The notes beneath the pieces are model-generated. The model did not search any database. It saw only the letters and a list, made by a program, of their open reading frames with translations, and had not been told where the DNA came from. Positions 8,861 to 17,860 of a stretch of DNA of 64,000 nucleotides are shown here, in pieces; position 1 is the first letter of the stretch; the number at the start of each line of letters is the position of its first letter. The position numbers were made by a program, and so were the translations under genes. The DNA comes from Pontixanthobacter gangjinensis (GTDB lineage: Bacteria > Pseudomonadota > Alphaproteobacteria > Sphingomonadales > Sphingomonadaceae), in the NCBI RefSeq assembly GCF_009827545.1, contig NZ_WTYS01000001.1:62001-126000 (forward strand), read 5' to 3'.

Positions 8861-9226
8861 TTAAATGCCTGACGCTTCGAGCATAATCAGGCATGACGGC
8901 ATCACTTCGTCAATATTGCTATCATCTCGCAATTCTTGCGCCTTTTGCTGGATTAGTGTCGCGACGGCGAGCCGGTCCAAACCCGTCTCGTCCATAATCC
9001 GCGCTGAACTGCGCACAAAGAACTCGCGGCCCCGTTCAGCCAAGAGCGGATAGCGTAATGCCTGACGCTCTCCGCGAGTTTGCGCCTGAGCAGTTAGCGC
9101 GAAAGCGGCGGAGCAACGAAGCGCCGCCTTTTGTTCCAGCGTTAATTGCTGGCCCGGCTGTGCGGAAATATTGGTGGCGGTCATTGCGGCCAATAGCGCT
9201 GCGGTTGGAACGATAAGTCTGGTCAT
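8861..9226 (-). CDS. Small exported protein of unknown function
   Basis: 121 aa from the ATG at 9226-9224. That start was chosen over a longer upstream frame because it gives a clean signal peptide (MTRLIVPTAALLAAMTATNISAQ). The mature part is Ala- and Gln-rich and mostly helical in appearance, with two Cys residues (LRCSAAFAL and MPSCLIML). Many sphingomonads have a protein of this size and style, but I cannot name a family. It diverges from the aldehyde dehydrogenase gene across about 115 bp. Confidence 0.7.
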   Translation of the reverse strand: MTRLIVPTAALLAAMTATNISAQPGQQLTLEQKAALRCSAAFALTAQAQTRGERQALRYPLLAERGREFFVRSSARIMDETGLDRLAVATLIQQKAQELRDDSNIDEVMPSCLIMLEASGI

Positions 9227-9340
9227 CCTTTGAACGATAGAGAAGCCCGGATGAACAATCACCTGACAAGTTTTATTCGCAATCACGATTTGAAAACCCC
9301 ATCTCTGCCGCAACGCAGCAATCCATCAAGGACCTTAAAA

Positions 9341-10771
9341 ATGAGCAATTACCCCTCACTCCATCTCCTAATCGGCGGCAAGGAAATTTCCGGCGCTGGG
9401 CGCAAATCGGGCGAAGTGCTCAATCCGGCCACCGGCGAAGTGCTGGGTTCGGTTCCGCATGCGACCGCCGAAGATCTCGATGACGCTCTCGAGCATGCAG
9501 CCACGGGCTTCGCAATCTGGCGCGCTACCCCGCCTGAACAACGTGCGGCGGTCATCACCAAAGCTGCCGCGTTGATGCGCGAGCGCGTTGGCGCAATCGC
9601 CGAAGCACTAACATTGGAACAGGGTAAGACGTTACCCGAAGCCAAGGGCGAAACCATTTACGGTGCAATGCTGCTGGAATTCTATGCTGGCGAGTGTAAG
9701 CGCCTCTATGGTCGCACGATGGTCCGCCCCGCAGGCAAGCGCGCCGAGGTGCGGTATGAACCTGTTGGTCCGGTCGCAGCGTTTGCGGCGTGGAATTTTC
9801 CTGTCATCAACATTGTCCGCAAAGTCGGCGGCGCGGTTGCGGCAGGCTGTTCGGTCATCGTCAAACCATCCGAAGAAACACCGGCGGCGGCGCTGGCCAC
9901 GGTGCAATGTTTGCTTGATGCCGGAATGCCTGCCGAGGTTTGCCAAGTTGTGTTCGGCGTGCCCGACGATGTCAGCTGCCATCTTCTCGGATCTTCCATC
10001 ATCCGCAAAGTCAGCTTCACCGGTTCGACCAAAGTGGGCAAACATTTGGTCAAACTGGCGGCCGATGATTTGAAACGCACAACGATGGAGCTTGGCGGCC
10101 ACGGGCCAGTGCTGGTCTTCGAAGATTCTGATATTGAAAAAGCGCTAGATGTGATGGCTCCAAATGCGTTCCGCAATGCAGGGCAAGTTTGCGTCAGCCC
10201 AACACGCTTCATTGTCGAAGAACCGATTTTCGAGAAATTCCGCGATGGATTTATCGAGCGGGTCAAAGGCATCAAAGTTGGCAATGGTATGGAAGACGGC
10301 GTCCAAATGGGTCCGATGGCTAATGATCGCGGCCCCGACCAGATCGAGCGGATGGTCACAGAGGCGGTCGAAAAGGGCGGCAAGCTGGAAACCGGCGGCG
10401 AACGGATTGGCAATCAGGGATATTTCTACGCCCCAACTGTCCTGTCCGAAGTCCCGACCGATGCCGAAATTATGAATGAAGAACCGTTCGGCCCAGTTGC
10501 CATCATCAACCGCTACGCAGGCGAAGCCGAAATGATCGAGGAAGCCAACCGTCTGCCATACGGACTGGCTGCTTATGCGTGGTCGTCGGACCCTGCGCGC
10601 CAGGAACGTCTAATCGCCCAAATCGAGGCCGGTATGGTCGCGGTCAATAGCGGCGGCGTCAGCGCGGTCGATATGCCGTTTGGCGGCGTGAAATGGTCGG
10701 GTCACGGACATGAAGACGGTGCCGAAGGCGTGATGGCCTGCATGGTGACCAAATCTGTTCACGTTGGTTGA
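9341..10771 (+). CDS. NAD(P)-dependent aldehyde dehydrogenase (succinate-semialdehyde dehydrogenase type)
   Basis: An ALDH superfamily enzyme of 476 aa oxidising an aldehyde to the acid. Catalytic residues are visible: N152 in AAWNFP, K175 in VKPSEETP, E250 in MELGGHGPV and C284 in NAGQVCVSPTRF. The ATG at 9341 (MSNYPSLHLLIGG) was preferred to a longer frame from 9230 because AAGGA lies 8 nt upstream and the ALDH fold begins there. It precedes the formaldehyde dehydrogenase gene by 56 bp on the same strand, so it may work on aldehydes produced in the same stress. The exact substrate is uncertain. Confidence 0.88.
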   Translation: MSNYPSLHLLIGGKEISGAGRKSGEVLNPATGEVLGSVPHATAEDLDDALEHAATGFAIWRATPPEQRAAVITKAAALMRERVGAIAEALTLEQGKTLPEAKGETIYGAMLLEFYAGECKRLYGRTMVRPAGKRAEVRYEPVGPVAAFAAWNFPVINIVRKVGGAVAAGCSVIVKPSEETPAAALATVQCLLDAGMPAEVCQVVFGVPDDVSCHLLGSSIIRKVSFTGSTKVGKHLVKLAADDLKRTTMELGGHGPVLVFEDSDIEKALDVMAPNAFRNAGQVCVSPTRFIVEEPIFEKFRDGFIERVKGIKVGNGMEDGVQMGPMANDRGPDQIERMVTEAVEKGGKLETGGERIGNQGYFYAPTVLSEVPTDAEIMNEEPFGPVAIINRYAGEAEMIEEANRLPYGLAAYAWSSDPARQERLIAQIEAGMVAVNSGGVSAVDMPFGGVKWSGHGHEDGAEGVMACMVTKSVHVG

Positions 10772-10827
10772 CGAGAGGCTCAATAGTCTCGAAAAGAAAC
10801 TGAACTGTTACCGGAGATTTCTGTCGC

Positions 10828-11934
10828 ATGAAAACTAGAGCCGCGGTCGCCTTTGAAGCCAAACAACCGCTCGAAATCGTCGAGCTTGATCTGGAAGGCC
10901 CCAAGGCGGGCGAGGTGCTGGTCGAAATCATGGCGACAGGAATCTGCCACACTGATGCTTATACGCTCGATGGCCTCGACAGTGAGGGGCTGTTCCCCTC
11001 CGTACTAGGTCACGAAGGTGCTGGCATAGTGCGCGAAATCGGCGCGGGCGTGTCCTCGGTCGCGGTGGGCGATCACGTGATCCCGCTTTACACGCCCGAA
11101 TGTCGGCAGTGCAAAATGTGCCTGAGCGGCAAGACCAATCTGTGCAGCGCGATCCGCGAGACGCAAGGCAAGGGGCTGATGCCTGACGGGACTTCGCGGT
11201 TTAGTTATAAAGGGCAAACGATTTTCCACTATATGGGCTGCTCGACCTTTTCGAACTTCACCGTCCTGCCCGAAATTGCGGTGGCGAAGATTCGCGAGGA
11301 CGCGCCGTTTCACACCAGCTGCTATGTCGGTTGCGGCGTGACCACCGGGGTCGGCGCAGTGGTGAACACCGCGCAGGTCAAACCGGGCGACAATGTCGTG
11401 GTGTTCGGCCTTGGCGGCATTGGCCTTAATGTTCTGCAAGGCGCGAAAATGGCCGGCGCGGACCGGATTGTCGGCGTCGATATCAATCCGGCCCGCGAGC
11501 AGTGGGGCCGAAAGTTCGGTATGACCGATTTCGTCAATCCGAAGGATGTTGGCGATGTTGTGGCAACCCTTGTAAATATGCTCGATGGCGGGGCTGACTA
11601 CAGCTTCGACTGCACCGGCAACACCGATGTCATGCGGCAGGCGCTCGAATGTTGCCACAAGGGATGGGGCACCAGTATCATCATCGGTGTGGCAGAGGCT
11701 GGCAAGACTATCGAAACGCGCCCGTTTCAGCTCGTCACCGGACGCAACTGGCGCGGGACCGCTTTCGGCGGAGCCAAGGGCCGGACCGATGTGCCCAAGA
11801 TTGTCGACTGGTATATGGACGGCAAAATCCAGATCGACCCGATGATCACACACCAGCTGACCCTAGACGAAATCAACAAGGGTTTTGACCTGATGCACGC
11901 GGGTGAAAGCATCCGCAGCGTGGTGGTGTATTGA
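10828..11934 (+). CDS. frmA: S-(hydroxymethyl)glutathione dehydrogenase / class III alcohol dehydrogenase
   Basis: Oxidises the spontaneous adduct of formaldehyde and glutathione to S-formylglutathione with NAD+. This is a medium-chain zinc alcohol dehydrogenase of 368 aa. Catalytic zinc ligands are C40 (TGICHTD), H62 (LGHEGAG) and the Cys of [10 protein letters not shown]. The structural zinc loop is C92, C95, C98 and C106. The nucleotide site is [14 protein letters not shown]-formylglutathione hydrolase, the next enzyme of the pathway, lies downstream in the same direction with two VOC genes between them. Assignment is strong from near-complete family motifs and context. Confidence 0.96.
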   Translation: MKTRAAVAFEAKQPLEIVELDLEGPKAGEVLVEIMATGICHTDAYTLDGLDSEGLFPSVLGHEGAGIVREIGAGVSSVAVGDHVIPLYTPECRQCKMCLSGKTNLCSAIRETQGKGLMPDGTSRFSYKGQTIFHYMGCSTFSNFTVLPEIAVAKIREDAPFHTSCYVGCGVTTGVGAVVNTAQVKPGDNVVVFGLGGIGLNVLQGAKMAGADRIVGVDINPAREQWGRKFGMTDFVNPKDVGDVVATLVNMLDGGADYSFDCTGNTDVMRQALECCHKGWGTSIIIGVAEAGKTIETRPFQLVTGRNWRGTAFGGAKGRTDVPKIVDWYMDGKIQIDPMITHQLTLDEINKGFDLMHAGESIRSVVVY

Positions 11935-11944
11935 AGTAAACACT

Positions 11945-12014
11945 ATCCCGGCGAAAACCGGGATCGCTCGTCACCGGACGCGCAATTAAAACAGATCCCA
12001 GCCTCCGCTGGGAT
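11945..12014. repeat. Two adjacent perfect hairpins, REP-like
   Basis: ATCCCGG (11945-11951) pairs with CCGGGAT (11958-11964), and ATCCCAGC (11995-12002) pairs with GCTGGGAT (12007-12014). Both are compact perfect stems between frmA and the first VOC gene. The second resembles the GATCCCAGC...GCTGGGATGAC repeats scattered through alphaproteobacterial genomes (general knowledge). No T-run follows, so a plain intrinsic terminator is unlikely. Confidence 0.5.
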
Positions 12015-12033
12015 GACGGAGAAGGAGAGAGAA

Positions 12034-12426
12034 ATGCTGAATCACATTATGATCGGCTCTGCCGACATCGAGAAGTCCAAGAAATTCTATAATGCAGTAC
12101 TGGGCGTGCTGGGTGCGGGCGAGCCAATGGCGCATGTCAACGACACCGGCCAGACTCGCCTGTTCTATGCGCATGACGGATCAACCTTCAGCGTCAGCGA
12201 ACCGATCAATGGCCAGCCGGTAATCGCGTCAAACGGCAGCACCATCGGGTTTGCCTGCAATTCACCCGAACAAGTTACGCAACTGCACGATGTTGCAGTG
12301 GCCAATGGCGGCACCAGCATCGAAGACCCGCCCGGCCTGCGCGATGGCAGCATGGGCCCTATGTATCTGTGTTACTTTACCGATCCCGATGGCCACAAAA
12401 TTTGCGGCATCCATCGCCCAGCTTAA
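12034..12426 (+). CDS. VOC family (glyoxalase-like) protein 1
   Basis: 130 aa of the vicinal oxygen chelate fold: an N-terminal beta-alpha-beta start (MLNHIMIGSADIEKSKKFY) and a C-terminal metal-site type strand (YLCYFTDPDGHKICGIH). The start at 12034 follows GAAGGAGAGA, a good ribosome site, and was preferred to one 7 codons upstream. It lies between formaldehyde dehydrogenase and S-formylglutathione hydrolase, followed 39 bp later by a second VOC gene. VOC enzymes include glyoxalase I and thiol or epoxide transferases; the reaction here is unknown. Context suggests glutathione- or aldehyde-linked chemistry. Confidence 0.88.
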   Translation: MLNHIMIGSADIEKSKKFYNAVLGVLGAGEPMAHVNDTGQTRLFYAHDGSTFSVSEPINGQPVIASNGSTIGFACNSPEQVTQLHDVAVANGGTSIEDPPGLRDGSMGPMYLCYFTDPDGHKICGIHRPA

Positions 12427-12465
12427 GCGCCAGCCCAACCCAAGTTCCTATCAGGAGAGAACCCT

Positions 12466-12846
12466 ATGTTCAGCCACGTAATGGTCGGTGCCGATGATAT
12501 CGATGCCGCGAAAAAATTCTACGACGCCTGTTTCATCGCACTTGGCGGCCGCGAAGGATCGGCCGATCCCAAAGGTCGTGTGATGTATTTCAAAGATGGC
12601 AGCATCTTCATTGTCACCAAGCCAATTGATGGCAAGCCCGCCTGCCACGCCAATGGCGGCACGATAGGCTTCACCGTGGATAGCGAAGAAATGGCCGAGG
12701 CATGGCACGCCGCCGGCCTCGCCAATGGCGGCACCGCAATTGAAGACCCACCAGGCATTCGCGAAGGCGGCGGCATGAAAATGCACCTTGCCTATCTGCG
12801 CGATCCGGCAGGCAATAAAATCTGCACCATGATGCGGATGCCATAA
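12466..12846 (+). CDS. VOC family (glyoxalase-like) protein 2
   Basis: 126 aa, clearly related to the preceding gene. Both begin with an H-x-M-x-G-x-x-D-I pattern and share ANGGT, a T-I-G-F block, IEDPPG and a final strand ending in DPxGxKIC. A tandem duplication followed by divergence is the likely origin. An AGGAGAG ribosome site precedes the ATG. The gene is 8 bp upstream of the S-formylglutathione hydrolase start, so the two are probably cotranscribed. Substrate unknown. Confidence 0.88.
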   Translation: MFSHVMVGADDIDAAKKFYDACFIALGGREGSADPKGRVMYFKDGSIFIVTKPIDGKPACHANGGTIGFTVDSEEMAEAWHAAGLANGGTAIEDPPGIREGGGMKMHLAYLRDPAGNKICTMMRMP

Positions 12847-12854
12847 TCCACCGG

Positions 12855-13703
12855 ATGGACACTGTAAGCGAAAATACCGCGTTCGGCGGAGTGCAAGGGG
12901 TCTATTCCCACGCCTCCGCCGAAACCGGCACCGAAATGACCTTCTCGGTCTACGTCCCGCCGCACGAACCGGGCGCGAAACTGCCCGTGCTATGGTATCT
13001 CAGCGGCCTGACCTGCACCCATGCCAATGTCACCGAGAAGGGCGAATACCGCGCCGCTTGCGCCGAGCACGGCGTCATCTTCATCGCGCCCGACACCAGC
13101 CCTCGCGGCGATGACGTGCCCGATGACGAGGCCTATGATTTCGGCAAAGGCGCGGGCTTCTATGTCGATGCGACCGAGGAACCTTGGGTCAAAAATTTCC
13201 GAATGCGCAGCTATATCGAACGTGAATTGCCCGCGCTGATTGCCGAATGCTTCCCGGCCGCCGATATGTCCCGCCAAGGCATCACCGGCCATTCAATGGG
13301 CGGCCACGGCGCGCTGACAATTGCGCTCAGAAACCCCGACCGCTTCAAGAGCGTCAGCGCCTTCGCCCCGATTGTCAGCCCGCTAAATTGCCCATGGGGC
13401 GAGAAGGCGTTGAGCGGTTATCTCGGGCCGGACAAATCCGCATGGCGCGAATATGACGCGTGCGCTTTAATTGATGACGGCTTGAGCAAGAGTGGGGTGA
13501 GCTTGCCGAACCTGCTGATCGACCAGGGCACCGACGATAATTTCCTGAAAGACCAGCTCAAAACCGGCCTGTTAGCGCTCGCCTGTAAAAAAGCCGCCAT
13601 CCCCGCAACGATCCGGATGCAAGAGGGGTATGACCACTCTTATTACTTTATATCTACCTTTATGGCCGACCATGTCCGATGGCATGCGGAGCGATTGAGG
13701 TGA
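12855..13703 (+). CDS. fghA: S-formylglutathione hydrolase
   Basis: Hydrolyses S-formylglutathione to formate and glutathione, the second step of glutathione-dependent formaldehyde detoxification. This is an esterase D family alpha/beta hydrolase of 282 aa. The nucleophile is S147 in GHSMGGHGALT. The Asp lies in DQGTDDNFL and the His in YDHSYYFI. The N-terminal block YLSGLTCTHANVTEKG is diagnostic of the family. It completes the frmA-VOC-VOC-fghA block. No separate promoter is evident in the 8-bp gap before it. Confidence 0.96.
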   Translation: MDTVSENTAFGGVQGVYSHASAETGTEMTFSVYVPPHEPGAKLPVLWYLSGLTCTHANVTEKGEYRAACAEHGVIFIAPDTSPRGDDVPDDEAYDFGKGAGFYVDATEEPWVKNFRMRSYIERELPALIAECFPAADMSRQGITGHSMGGHGALTIALRNPDRFKSVSAFAPIVSPLNCPWGEKALSGYLGPDKSAWREYDACALIDDGLSKSGVSLPNLLIDQGTDDNFLKDQLKTGLLALACKKAAIPATIRMQEGYDHSYYFISTFMADHVRWHAERLR

Positions 13704-13806
13704 CTCAATAATTATGCTGCCGGATGCGTAATGCCCGGTATCAAGCCAACAGCGAAAGCTAGTTCGAAATTAGCACGCAATCCATGCCAGCTTGCCGCAA
13801 GTTTTT

Positions 13807-14004
13807 TTACGACGGGTTGTGCATTGGCATCCTGAAAGTGAAGCACGTCTCTTCGGTGTTTGAGCTAACTTCAAGCTTGCCTCCGTGCGCTTTGGCGATC
13901 TCTGAAGCGATGAAAAGGCCGAGGCCCAACCCATCCCGATTAGGCAGGGCCGCCCCGCGAAAGAAAGGCTGGAAAAGCCGGTCGCGCTTCCGAATGCTCC
14001 AATC
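13807..14004 (-). pseudogene. C-terminal remnant of a sensor histidine kinase
   Basis: On the minus strand the frame reads RDRLFQPFFRG, then GLGLGLFIASEIAKAHGGKL and a closing Phe-rich strand (TCFTFRMP) before a TAA stop. This is the G1/F/G2-box end of a HATPase_c kinase domain. Upstream the reading frame breaks: the expected N-box and the DxGxG part of the G1 box are missing or in other frames, and no start is available. About 65 codons are left, too few for a functional kinase. No response regulator is nearby. Confidence 0.75.
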
Positions 14005-14304
14005 GCGAGCGCTTCATCACCGTTATGCAATTAAACAAGCCCACGCGGCCCAATCAATTTCCTACACGGCATTCCATCGCTAGACTCGTCTCACCGACGT
14101 TCCCCGGCTCGCAGCAATAATCGATGAGGCTCGGCCGGGTCAAAATTGGAGATGGCGACATTCGAAGGAAAGCATAATTGGTGGTCAAACCTTCGCTCGC
14201 GGAACCCGGTAATTTCATCCCGTTTCCGCAAACCCGGGCAAAAGTGTCACCCGTTTTCCAACACACAAAATCTTCGTTTTCATACATTAATCAGAGGTGT
14301 GTTA

Positions 14305-14320
14305 GGTTACAGGTGTAACC
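14305..14320. promoter_or_regulatory. Operator-like palindrome upstream of the desaturase gene
   Basis: GGTTAC-AGGT-GTAACC, a perfect 6-bp inverted repeat with a 4-bp spacer, centred about 82 bp before the desaturase ATG. Its size fits a TetR-type dimeric repressor site, and desaturase genes are often controlled by such regulators (DesT in Pseudomonas, for instance). No regulator gene is adjacent, so the binding protein is unknown. Confidence 0.4.
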
Positions 14321-14394
14321 CTAGGCGGCTTTACAGTGACAAGCTGCCATTGCCCGTCTAGCGCTCGAATACAGAATATTTTTCAAGGAACACA

Positions 14395-15450
14395 ATGCCT
14401 GACCTCAATCCCCTCGCCGAGCCGGTTCCAACCACGCTCGACCCGCGCAAGCTCACGCGTGATTTGCATGCATTCAAGGATTCGCGGACGGGCCGCAGCC
14501 TGTGGGAATTGGCGATCACGCTCATTCCCTTCATCGCGGTGTTCACTGGCACACTGATTGCCGTTCAGGCGGGATATTACATCGGCCTGGCGCTGACACC
14601 GCTTGCCGGACTGTTGTTGTTGCGGTTGTTTATCATCCAGCATGATTGCGGCCACGGATCGTTCTTCGCCAGCCGGTCGGGCAATGACTGGGTCGGGCGC
14701 GCAATGGGTGTGTTCACGCTGACGCCGTATGATTGCTGGAGGCGCTCGCACGCGCTGCATCATGCCGCGACTGGCAATCTGGATGCGCGCGGATTTGGCG
14801 ATGTCGACACGCTGACTGTGCGCGAATTTCAGGCGCAATCAAAATATGGGCGGTTTTTCTACCGGCTCTATCGCCACCCGATTGTGCTGCTCGGTTTCGG
14901 TCCAGCCTATCTGTTTCTGTTGCGGCACCGGCTGCCTATCGGGTTGATGAAGGAAGGCGCACGATATTGGGTCAGCGCAATGGCGACAAATGTGGTGTCG
15001 CTGTTGATATTGGCCGCGCTGGTGTTCCAGTTCGGCTTTGCGACAACGGCGCTGGTGTTTTTCCCCTCGCTGTTGATTGCGGCTTCGTTGGGAGTGTGGC
15101 TGTTCTATATTCAGCATCAGTTTGAAGATGCACATTGGGACAAAAAGTCTGAATGGACATTTCACGATGCCGCCTTGCACGGCAGCACGCATCTGGATTT
15201 GCCGCAACCGCTGCGCTGGTTCACCGCCAATATCGGCGTGCATCATGTACACCATCTTGCCAGCCGCATTCCGTTTTACCGTTTGCGCGAAGTGCTAACC
15301 GCGCATCCCGAATTGCATGATATGAACCGCTTTACCGCGCTCCAAACCTTCAAGGCATTGCGGCTTGCCCTGTGGGATGAGGGTCAGCGCAGGCTGGTCA
15401 CATTCCGTGAAGCGGCGATGATGGCGGGCAAGAGCGCGGAGCCGGGCTAG
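14395..15450 (+). CDS. Membrane fatty acid desaturase (DesA/delta-12-like)
   Basis: A 351-aa integral membrane di-iron desaturase that introduces a double bond into acyl chains of membrane lipids. The three histidine boxes are visible: H83-D-C-G-H87, H119-A-L-H-H123 and a final GVHHVHHL. Four or more hydrophobic segments surround them (about 40-80 and 185-240). The ATG at 14395 follows an AAGGA-type ribosome site. The regiochemistry cannot be read from sequence. An operator-like palindrome precedes it, and a small lipoprotein gene follows. Confidence 0.92.
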   Translation: MPDLNPLAEPVPTTLDPRKLTRDLHAFKDSRTGRSLWELAITLIPFIAVFTGTLIAVQAGYYIGLALTPLAGLLLLRLFIIQHDCGHGSFFASRSGNDWVGRAMGVFTLTPYDCWRRSHALHHAATGNLDARGFGDVDTLTVREFQAQSKYGRFFYRLYRHPIVLLGFGPAYLFLLRHRLPIGLMKEGARYWVSAMATNVVSLLILAALVFQFGFATTALVFFPSLLIAASLGVWLFYIQHQFEDAHWDKKSEWTFHDAALHGSTHLDLPQPLRWFTANIGVHHVHHLASRIPFYRLREVLTAHPELHDMNRFTALQTFKALRLALWDEGQRRLVTFREAAMMAGKSAEPG

Positions 15451-15589
15451 GCGCGAGTTTCTTCGAACCCCGACCGATTTCGCGCAGGCGGCCGATTTGC
15501 AATCAGGCAAATAACGGTTAGCGTGCACGCGGGCGCACAAACGGCGATGACGGTAATCACTGCGTTGCCTTGTGAGAATGGGGAATATT

Positions 15590-15994
15590 ATGAAGAAGAT
15601 TCTGATAATTGCGGCTGTTGCCTCTTTGGCGGCCTGTTCAGCCGAAAAGAAAGCCGATGAAACAGCAACACCAGCAGAAACCGTTGAAGTGGCTACAGAA
15701 ACAACTGCTGCGGACGGCGGCCCCAGCATCGGCACTTTCAAAGTGACTGACGCAGAAGGCAAGGTAAGCATTGAAGAACTGAGGGCGGATGGTACATACA
15801 CATCCACCTCTGAAGGCGAGGAACCCAAGACTGGCAAATGGGAACAGAAATCGCCCGAATCGTTCTGCTCAACGCCCGACGCAGAGGAAAGCAAGCAGAC
15901 ATGCTATGCCGAAACAGTCGGAGAGGACGGGGTCTGGACTTCAACCGATCCGGACGATGGCTCTGTTTCAACGGTTGAGCGCGTTGTGACCTAG
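15590..15994 (+). CDS. Small lipoprotein of unknown function
   Basis: 134 aa. The signal sequence MKKILIIAAVASLAAC ends in the lipobox LAAC, so the mature protein should be lipid-anchored at Cys16. The rest is acidic and Thr/Glu-rich, with two further Cys residues in the C-terminal part (SFCSTPD and QTCYAE) that could form a disulfide. The start at 15590 was chosen over one six codons upstream because it places a compact signal peptide at the N-terminus. A stem-loop follows the stop. I do not recognise a named family. Confidence 0.8.
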   Translation: MKKILIIAAVASLAACSAEKKADETATPAETVEVATETTAADGGPSIGTFKVTDAEGKVSIEELRADGTYTSTSEGEEPKTGKWEQKSPESFCSTPDAEESKQTCYAETVGEDGVWTSTDPDDGSVSTVERVVT

Positions 15995-16018
15995 GCTTCG
16001 CCTCGACATATTGTTACC

Positions 16019-16053
16019 AAGGGCATCGCTGCAATCAAAGCAGCGGTGCCCTT
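16019..16053. terminator. Bidirectional stem-loop between the lipoprotein gene and metW
   Basis: A 13-bp stem (16019-16031 with 16041-16053, one T-G wobble) and a 9-nt loop between two convergent genes. There is no long T-run on either side, so termination is plausible from position but not certain. Confidence 0.5.
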
Positions 16054-16065
16054 TGCATTCGGCCT

Positions 16066-16671
16066 CTACCTGCCAACCTCAAACAGAGCATATTCGGCGC
16101 GCCAATTTGCACCGCTTGCGCTGATTTCACGTTGGTTGGTGAAGAACCAGCGATTGGAAATGGTTATACCGAGGTCATTCGCCAGTGCCTCGAAATCTTT
16201 GACCGTGACGTGGTGAATATTCTGCGTTTCGTACCAAGTAACCGGTAAATGCCGCGTCACCGGCATCCGTCCGCCAAGCAGCAATGCCTTGCGCATCCGC
16301 CAATAGGCGAAATTGGGAAAGCTGACAAAAGCACGGCGGCCAACGCGAAGCAGTTCTTGCATGATCCGATCGGGCCGCGCCGCGGTTTGCAGCGTCTGGC
16401 TGAGGATTGCATAATCAAACGCGCCATCGGGGTAGAAAGTCAGGTCGCGGTCCGCATCGCCCTGCACCACGGACAGCCCGCGTGCGACACAGCGTTCGAC
16501 GCAGGCTCCGTCAATTTCGATCCCGCGCGCATCCACTTGCTTCTCGTCACGCAGTGCAGCCATCAACACTCCGTCGCCGCAACCGACATCCAAAGCGCGG
16601 CTACCGTGCGCGATGTGATCGAGGATTACTGCAAGATCAGGGCGGAGCGCCGAATTTTGAAGAACGCTCAT
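16066..16671 (-). CDS. metW: Methionine biosynthesis protein MetW
   Basis: A 201-aa class I SAM-dependent methyltransferase fold with the binding motif [10 protein letters not shown] near residue 36 and the MetW-typical [10 protein letters not shown] and [21 protein letters not shown] blocks. MetW acts with MetX in homoserine acylation in many proteobacteria (family knowledge). Its start overlaps the metX stop by 4 bp, so the two are translationally coupled. Confidence 0.95.
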   Translation of the reverse strand: MSVLQNSALRPDLAVILDHIAHGSRALDVGCGDGVLMAALRDEKQVDARGIEIDGACVERCVARGLSVVQGDADRDLTFYPDGAFDYAILSQTLQTAARPDRIMQELLRVGRRAFVSFPNFAYWRMRKALLLGGRMPVTRHLPVTWYETQNIHHVTVKDFEALANDLGITISNRWFFTNQREISASGANWRAEYALFEVGR

Positions 16672-17765
16672 TCAAGAAACCCCTTCACCACTCGGTCAAG
16701 CGCGGGAACTTCGAGCAGAAAGCTGTCGTGCCCAAACGGCGCGCTGAGCTCAACGAAGCTGACTGGAGCGCCGGCGGCATTGAGCGCGTGGACCACATGG
16801 CGGCTTTCGGCAGTGGGGTAGAGCCAGTCGCTGTCGAAACTCACAAGACAGAAACGCGATGTGGTTCCGGCAAAAGCATCCGCCAATAGCCCACCATGCT
16901 CCTCGGCAATGTCAAAATAGTCCATCGCACGGGTGATGTAGAGATAACTGTTGGCATCGAACCGCCGGGTAAAGCCGCTACCTTGATACCGCAGATAGCT
17001 TTCGACCTGAAAATCGGCGTCGAAGCCGAAGCCTTTCTCGGTCCGATCTTGCAGCCTCCTTCCGAATTTTTCGGTCAGCCCTTCTTCGGAAAGATAGGTG
17101 ATATGCGCCGCCATCCGCGCCACCGCGAGGCCTGCATCAGGAGTGATCCCGCTCGCATAATATTCACCATCGGCCCAAGCGGGATCGGCCATGATGGCTT
17201 GGCGGCCAACCTCGTGAAAGGCGATGTTCTGCGCAGAATGGCGTGCGGTCGTGGCAATCGCAAGAACACGTTCGGCACGCTCTGGGAAGTTTGCGGCGAG
17301 GCTAAGCGCCTGCATTCCGCCCATCGATCCGCCAACGACAGCGTGCAGCCTTTCTATACCGAGCACGTCTAGCAATCCGATCAAACCGCGAACCATGTCG
17401 CGGATCGTGATGACTGGAAACGCCATCGCATGGGGCTTGCCTTCCGGACCTTCGGACGCTGGACCTGTCGAACCCATGCAACTGCCGATTACATTGGCGC
17501 AAATTACGTGGAACCGGCCCGTGTCAATCGGCTTGCCGGGCCCAACCATCCGCTCCCACCAGCCAGGCTTTCCTGTAATTGGATGCTCGCTGGCGACAAA
17601 TTGATCGCCGGTCAGCGCGTGGCACAGCAAGATCGCATTGCCCTTGTCCGCTGCCAATTCGCCGTAGGTTTCAAACGCGATTTGCACGCCTTCAAGCACT
17701 TCGCCACTATCCAGCGGGAGGGCATGCGGGAGCGTAATCGCGGAAAAGGCAGGGGTGGGTGCCAT
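16668..17765 (-). CDS. metX: Homoserine O-acyltransferase MetX
   Basis: Transfers an acyl group (acetyl or succinyl) to homoserine, the first committed step of methionine synthesis. An alpha/beta hydrolase fold of 365 aa with the nucleophile S147 in [10 protein letters not shown], the block [21 protein letters not shown], and the C-terminal GHDSFLLE carrying the catalytic His. Acyl donor specificity cannot be settled by eye. It heads a metX-metW operon diverging from hisC; the two starts are about 95 bp apart. Confidence 0.95.
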   Translation of the reverse strand: MAPTPAFSAITLPHALPLDSGEVLEGVQIAFETYGELAADKGNAILLCHALTGDQFVASEHPITGKPGWWERMVGPGKPIDTGRFHVICANVIGSCMGSTGPASEGPEGKPHAMAFPVITIRDMVRGLIGLLDVLGIERLHAVVGGSMGGMQALSLAANFPERAERVLAIATTARHSAQNIAFHEVGRQAIMADPAWADGEYYASGITPDAGLAVARMAAHITYLSEEGLTEKFGRRLQDRTEKGFGFDADFQVESYLRYQGSGFTRRFDANSYLYITRAMDYFDIAEEHGGLLADAFAGTTSRFCLVSFDSDWLYPTAESRHVVHALNAAGAPVSFVELSAPFGHDSFLLEVPALDRVVKGFLE

Positions 17766-17860
17766 GGCAGCGCCGATTGGGGCACCCTAGCTGCGCTGTC
17801 AACGGAGCAAATTTTGCCCTCTGTCCTATTCATCTCAAAGCGGTTAAACGCCGCGCCGAT

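Larger units (their letters stand above)
13704..14394. other. 691-bp region between fghA and the desaturase gene
   Basis: No intact gene was found. The part from 13807 to about 14004 holds the decayed tail of a histidine kinase on the minus strand (listed separately). The stretch 14005-14280 has no readable homology to me in any frame. The last 100 bp carry a palindromic operator-like site and presumably the desaturase promoter. Confidence 0.6.

Noticed and set aside
17766-17860. A SAM-type riboswitch before metX
   Set aside because: The 95-bp gap between metX and hisC shows no SAM-II or other conserved riboswitch core that I can recognise, and it is short for such an element plus promoters.
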